Assembly: GCF_900105075.1 (NCBI RefSeq)
Contig: NZ_FNSK01000002.1
Coordinates: 485,857 to 549,856 of the forward strand
Length of the DNA stretch: 64,000 bases
Direction of reading: 5' to 3'
DNA from: Rhodobacter sp. 24-YEA-8
Lineage (GTDB): Bacteria; Pseudomonadota; Alphaproteobacteria; Rhodobacterales; Rhodobacteraceae
Notes under the pieces: generated by a model
What the model was told of the DNA's origin: nothing
Databases searched by the model: none
The model's input: the letters and a program-made list of their open reading frames with translations, nothing else
Part shown: piece by piece, positions 60,579-64,000 of the stretch
Numbering within the stretch: the first letter of the stretch is position 1
Layout: the number at the start of each line of letters is the position of its first letter
Position numbers and translations under genes: made by a program

Positions 60579-62869
60579 GGCTTTTCTCCTGTCTCCGGGC
60601 CCGCATCCAGAAAGGTCACGGTGATGTCTTCGGGCGCGCGGTTCGGATCGGTCAGGCCGGTTTCGATCGCATAGATCAGCGCAACCTGGGCGTGGAACCG
60701 CGCCCCGAGTGCCTGGCCATCGGTCGGCACCGAGACTGGCTCGGGGCGTTCGCCATGGGTCCAGCGCGCCGCGTTCCTGCCCATGTTTTCATAATGCGCG
60801 AGGGTGGTGATCGGCGCGTTCGAGAAGAGTTCGAGATTGTTATGCGGCATCCGGCCGCGCTGATGGATCACCGCGGTTCCCTTGGCCTGGATGCCGATGC
60901 CAAAGCCCGAGCCCGACATTTCTGCCGCTGTCAGCCCCAGGAAAGACGTATCCGCCGTGTGATGCATCCTGAGGATCCGTGCCACGCCGCCCCCGGCGGT
61001 GATACCCCGGATCAGGGCCGCCAGCACATCCGAGAGCGCCAGACCGGCAGTCGTCTGGTAGAGTTGCAGGCCAAAGGCGGGTGAAATGCCGATCACCACC
61101 TCATGCGGGGCCGCGCCCTTTGATGCCGCGCCCTGGGGCGCATAGGCGATGCGGCGGCTTTCGCCGCGCCGGTGGCGGGCCTGATCCGAGAGTACCTCGG
61201 ACTGGCCGATCAGGTCGCGGATCTCGTTGATCTCATCGCGGCGCGCCTCGGTCATGCGATAACCGGTGCCGGGGCCCGCGTAATCATTGGGGTCATTGAT
61301 TGCCGAAAGGATACGCCCCTGGCGGATGATCGACGAGGTCTGCAGGTAATCACCCGAGACCCGCAGCTTGACGATTTGCAAAAGGTTTTCGGCCTCGGGG
61401 TAAAAGCCGCGTTTTGCCAGCGCCTGGATCACATCGATCACATTGATCCCGCGCGCCTGGATTTCTTCGGAAATCCGCGCCGTCTCGCCGGTGGAAAAGG
61501 TCTGTGTCTCGCGCGACCCCGATGCCGCGATGACACTGGTTTTCATCGCCTGTGTCGGTGTCGCCAGCCTGAGTTCTTCCAGCACCGCCGAGATCGCCCC
61601 GACCGCACGGATGCGCAGTGACAGCGCCTCGGCCTCCGGGATCGGGGTCAGCCCGCCATCGGCCTCGAAATCTCGCTGGAGGGTGAGGTAATCCTCCATC
61701 TCCTCGCCGTTGAACAGCGATGGGTTAAAGGAATTGTCATATTTCAGGATCGAGCCAAAGCCCGAGCAGATCAGGTCCGAACCCGCGATCAGGTAGGGCA
61801 GGATCTTGGCACCGACGCGGATTTCCGATTCGGTTGCACGCGCGTCATTGCCCGATGCGCATTCCAGATCCAGCCAGACCGCGAGCAGGTTTTCCGCCAT
61901 CATCTCGCGCATGCCGCCCGCGATCGATGCCGTGATCGGCGCGCCGTCGATGCCGCCATTCTGGGTGCCCTGCACCCCCATGCCACGCTGCAGACACAGG
62001 CAGCGGGCTTCGAGATACAAAAGCGATTTCGCCTCGTGATAACCCATCAGCAGTTCTGACCCGCCACCCGAAGTACAGCGCGCCTTGATCCCGCGCGAGG
62101 CATAGGCTGCCACGAGGAATGCCTTGGACCAGGGCGTATCATCGCCATCGGTAAAGCTGCGTTCCGTGCCATAGACCGACACCGTTTCGGCGTAAGAGGT
62201 AAAGCCCGCCATGCCGATCCGCAGTTCTTCGGCCTCTTCCGAGGAACACTGGAACAGGGTCCCCCATTCGCCGACCGACGATCCCACCAGGCAGGCCAGC
62301 GCATTCGACCAGGCGCAGCGGGCGACGCGCATCGTGGTCTCGACCTCGTCAAAGCCATGCCCCGCCGCCACCGCCGCATCGGCGGCAAGTTGCAGCGGAT
62401 CGTCTTTCGCATTGGTCACATGGGCCTGGTTCCCGGGGGTCTTCCTCGGGCGCATTTTCGAATAGGCGAAGGCGATTTCCATCGCGTTCAGCTGCGACAC
62501 AACATCGACCAGTTTTGCAGGCGTCATCCCATGCGCCAGCCGCACCAGCGTCTCGCGCGGGACATGCATATCGACCAGCATCCGCGCGACCTCGCCCGAG
62601 TCCATCGCCATCGCTTCGGGGGCAATGGCCGGGTCGAGGTGATATTCGGCGATAAAGGCGTCGATCATGTCGAAATCATGCGCCAGCACGCCATCCATCG
62701 AGGCGATCCGGCCGCCGCTGATCGTCATGCCCGGTTTGGGATCGGCCGGGCTTTTGAAGGTGGCAAAGCCATTGGCCGGGTCTTCCTTTGCGAAACGATC
62801 CAGCCGCAAGGGGCGCTCGTCCCAGTCGGAATAGCGGCGCCAGCGATTGACCTGAACGGTGTCTGACAT
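60575..62869 (-). CDS. Fused large + medium subunit of a B12-dependent diol/glycerol dehydratase
   Basis: A 764-residue protein. Residues 1-555 correspond to the large subunit (PduC/DhaB1 type) with RPLRLDRFAKEDPANGF, the active-site region ARCAWSNALACLVGSSVG, and CLQRGMGVQGTQNGGIDGAP. Residues about 590-764 correspond to the medium subunit (PduD type) with EVVIGISPAFGLQLYQTTAGL and SFLGLTAAEMSGSGFGIGIQ. The two are usually separate genes; here they are joined by a short linker (about 555-590). No reactivating factor is encoded in the window. It starts 12 bases after the SDR gene. Confidence 0.92.
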   Translation of the reverse strand: MSDTVQVNRWRRYSDWDERPLRLDRFAKEDPANGFATFKSPADPKPGMTISGGRIASMDGVLAHDFDMIDAFIAEYHLDPAIAPEAMAMDSGEVARMLVDMHVPRETLVRLAHGMTPAKLVDVVSQLNAMEIAFAYSKMRPRKTPGNQAHVTNAKDDPLQLAADAAVAAGHGFDEVETTMRVARCAWSNALACLVGSSVGEWGTLFQCSSEEAEELRIGMAGFTSYAETVSVYGTERSFTDGDDTPWSKAFLVAAYASRGIKARCTSGGGSELLMGYHEAKSLLYLEARCLCLQRGMGVQGTQNGGIDGAPITASIAGGMREMMAENLLAVWLDLECASGNDARATESEIRVGAKILPYLIAGSDLICSGFGSILKYDNSFNPSLFNGEEMEDYLTLQRDFEADGGLTPIPEAEALSLRIRAVGAISAVLEELRLATPTQAMKTSVIAASGSRETQTFSTGETARISEEIQARGINVIDVIQALAKRGFYPEAENLLQIVKLRVSGDYLQTSSIIRQGRILSAINDPNDYAGPGTGYRMTEARRDEINEIRDLIGQSEVLSDQARHRRGESRRIAYAPQGAASKGAAPHEVVIGISPAFGLQLYQTTAGLALSDVLAALIRGITAGGGVARILRMHHTADTSFLGLTAAEMSGSGFGIGIQAKGTAVIHQRGRMPHNNLELFSNAPITTLAHYENMGRNAARWTHGERPEPVSVPTDGQALGARFHAQVALIYAIETGLTDPNRAPEDITVTFLDAGPETGEKP

Positions 62870-62881
62870 CTGCGTCTGTTC

Positions 62882-63661
62882 CTATGCCATCGCGTCGAGC
62901 GATTCCGGCACCACCTGGCCACCATCGATCACGATGGTCTGCGCGGTGATGTAGCCGGCAAGATCCGAGGCCAGGAACAAAACCGCATTGGCGATGTCAT
63001 CGACCGTTCCAAGCCGCCCAAGCGGCACCGAGGCCTCCATCGCGGCGAGATACTCCGGGCCGTTACCCACAAACCCTTCGGTGATGATATTGCCGGGCAG
63101 AACGGCGTTGATGGTGACCTTATCCTTGGCCAGCTCCATCGCGGCCGAGCGCATGAAGCCAAGCTGTGCCGCCTTGGAGGCGCCGTAATGGCTCCAGCCG
63201 CGATAGCCGGTGATCGGGCCGGTGATCGACGAGGTCAGAACGACGCGACCTCCGCCCGCTTTCCGGAAATGCGGCTGCGCGGCTTTCACGGCCAGAAAGG
63301 AAGACCGCGTATTCACCGCCATGACCTGATCCCATTCGGAAGGCTCCATCGCCTCCATCGTGGTCTGGGGATAGATGCCGCCATTGGCGCAGAGGATATT
63401 CAGGCCACCCTGCGCTGCCGCCGCCTCATCGACCATGGCTTTCACCGCGGCCCAGTCGGCAATGTCGCAGCTGGCAAGCCGCAGTTTCGCGCCTGGCAGA
63501 TCCGCGAGGATGGCATCGCGCACCGCCTCAAGCGCCGGAATGCCGCGCGCAACCAGAGTCACTTGCGCACCGTTTGCGGCCAGCGCGCGGGCAATGCCGC
63601 GCCCGATGCCCTTTGACGCGCCGGTGACGATGGCGCTTTGCCCGTTCAGGCTGGTGAACAT
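62882..63661 (-). CDS. Short-chain dehydrogenase/reductase (FabG-like)
   Basis: A 259-residue SDR with cofactor motif VTGASKGIGRGIARALAANG, structural CANGG (NNAG position), catalytic Ser in LTSSITG, Tyr-X3-Lys in YGASKAA, and C-terminal LFLASDLAGYITAQTIVIDGG. It is sandwiched between an iron-type alcohol dehydrogenase and the diol dehydratase with gaps of 12-13 bases, so it belongs to the polyol pathway rather than fatty acid synthesis. Confidence 0.9.
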   Translation of the reverse strand: MFTSLNGQSAIVTGASKGIGRGIARALAANGAQVTLVARGIPALEAVRDAILADLPGAKLRLASCDIADWAAVKAMVDEAAAAQGGLNILCANGGIYPQTTMEAMEPSEWDQVMAVNTRSSFLAVKAAQPHFRKAGGGRVVLTSSITGPITGYRGWSHYGASKAAQLGFMRSAAMELAKDKVTINAVLPGNIITEGFVGNGPEYLAAMEASVPLGRLGTVDDIANAVLFLASDLAGYITAQTIVIDGGQVVPESLDAMA

Positions 63662-63674
63662 CGGGTTTCCCTCC

Positions 63675-64000
63675 TTATGAAATCGTCAGATCGCCACTCA
63701 GAGCGGCGAGATAGAGGCGGCGGAAATCATCCTGATCCATTTTGCGCGGGTTCGCCCCGGTCGAAGGATCGGCCAGCGCTTTCGCGGCGATCTCATCGGC
63801 GCGCTCTGCCGTCGCGCCAAGTTCCGCCAGGGTATGGGGGATGCCCAGATCGCGACGGAAGTCGAGGAGCCAGGCCATGAACCCATCAAAACCGCCTTCG
63901 ATTTCAAGGGTATGCGCGACACGGGCGACCTTTGCCTCGATCGCCGGGCGGTTGAAGGCGACCACATAGGGCAGGATCACCGCATTGGCCAGGCCATGCT
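63675..64000 (-). CDS. Iron-containing alcohol dehydrogenase, C-terminal part (truncated by window)
   Basis: The C-terminal 108 or so residues of an iron-type dehydrogenase. The visible start HGLANAVILPYVVAFNRP is the conserved metal-ligand region of this family. The end has DFRRDLGIPHTLAELG and NPRKMDQDDFRRLYLAAL, also typical. The rest lies beyond the window. Beside a diol dehydratase it would reduce the aldehyde product, or oxidise the diol. Confidence 0.88.
   Translation of the reverse strand, partial: HGLANAVILPYVVAFNRPAIEAKVARVAHTLEIEGGFDGFMAWLLDFRRDLGIPHTLAELGATAERADEIAAKALADPSTGANPRKMDQDDFRRLYLAALSGDLTIS

Noticed and set aside
62870..64000. Cobalamin riboswitch before the diol dehydratase
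   Set aside because: The gaps between genes here are only 12-13 bases; any riboswitch would have to be upstream of the window.

Overview
The window is about 64 kb of GC-rich DNA that looks like an alphaproteobacterium, most probably a member of the Rhodobacterales. That inference rests on base composition, the Caulobacter-type tad/cpa gene set, a pilin-like protein with the SGAISVDW motif, and BapA-prefix surface proteins. I ran no database search. No rRNA, tRNA or CRISPR array was seen.

Left part (1-7.6 kb): the 3' part of a hydantoinase B subunit, then an NCS1 permease with an unusual C-terminal four-cysteine module, suggesting uptake and ring opening of a hydantoin- or allantoin-like compound. 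Next, on the minus strand, is a stress module of ECF sigma factor, overlapping anti-sigma factor, FAS1 (fasciclin) protein and DUF4394 protein. A small lipoprotein follows.

Central island (7.7-35.5 kb): a surface-structure locus. The minus strand encodes a receiver-like protein, a TadG-like protein, a membrane hybrid kinase, TadC, TadB, CpaF, CpaE, CpaB, a pilin-like protein and the TPR lipoprotein TadD. The plus strand encodes a BapA-prefix protein, a complete type I secretion system (TolC, ABC exporter, HlyD), then CpaC, CpaD, TadE and a one-POTRA Omp85-type protein. A HisKA-REC-Hpt phosphorelay kinase and a LuxR-type regulator follow on the minus strand. The island closes with a small membrane protein and a 965-residue surface protein. 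That protein has the same prefix domain, 113 consecutive Gly-Asp pairs and a Gly/Leu-rich region with 75-bp tandem repeats. The layout suggests a Tad pilus and a type I-secreted adhesin system built and regulated together.

Middle part (35.5-44.5 kb): a protein with a probable alpha/alpha-toroid fold, a small membrane protein, a decayed IS21-type istB fragment, an RND efflux pump without its outer-membrane partner, and a reductase/TetR pair preceded by a perfect palindromic operator.

Right part (44.5-64 kb, all minus strand): a catabolic region. In transcription order it has the end of an iron-type alcohol dehydrogenase, an SDR, a fused large+medium B12 diol dehydratase, its small subunit and a second SDR. 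After an unexplained 1.1 kb gap come a MocE-type Rieske ferredoxin, a CUT2 sugar ABC importer with an FGGY kinase, a desaturase-like di-iron membrane oxygenase, a ferredoxin reductase, a class III-like alcohol dehydrogenase, an alpha/beta hydrolase, a LysR regulator and GlpD. Oxygenase, Rieske ferredoxin and reductase match the makeup of the rhizopine MocDEF demethylase. I infer that the region degrades an O-methylated polyol or sugar, with the alcohol dehydrogenase possibly handling the released formaldehyde.
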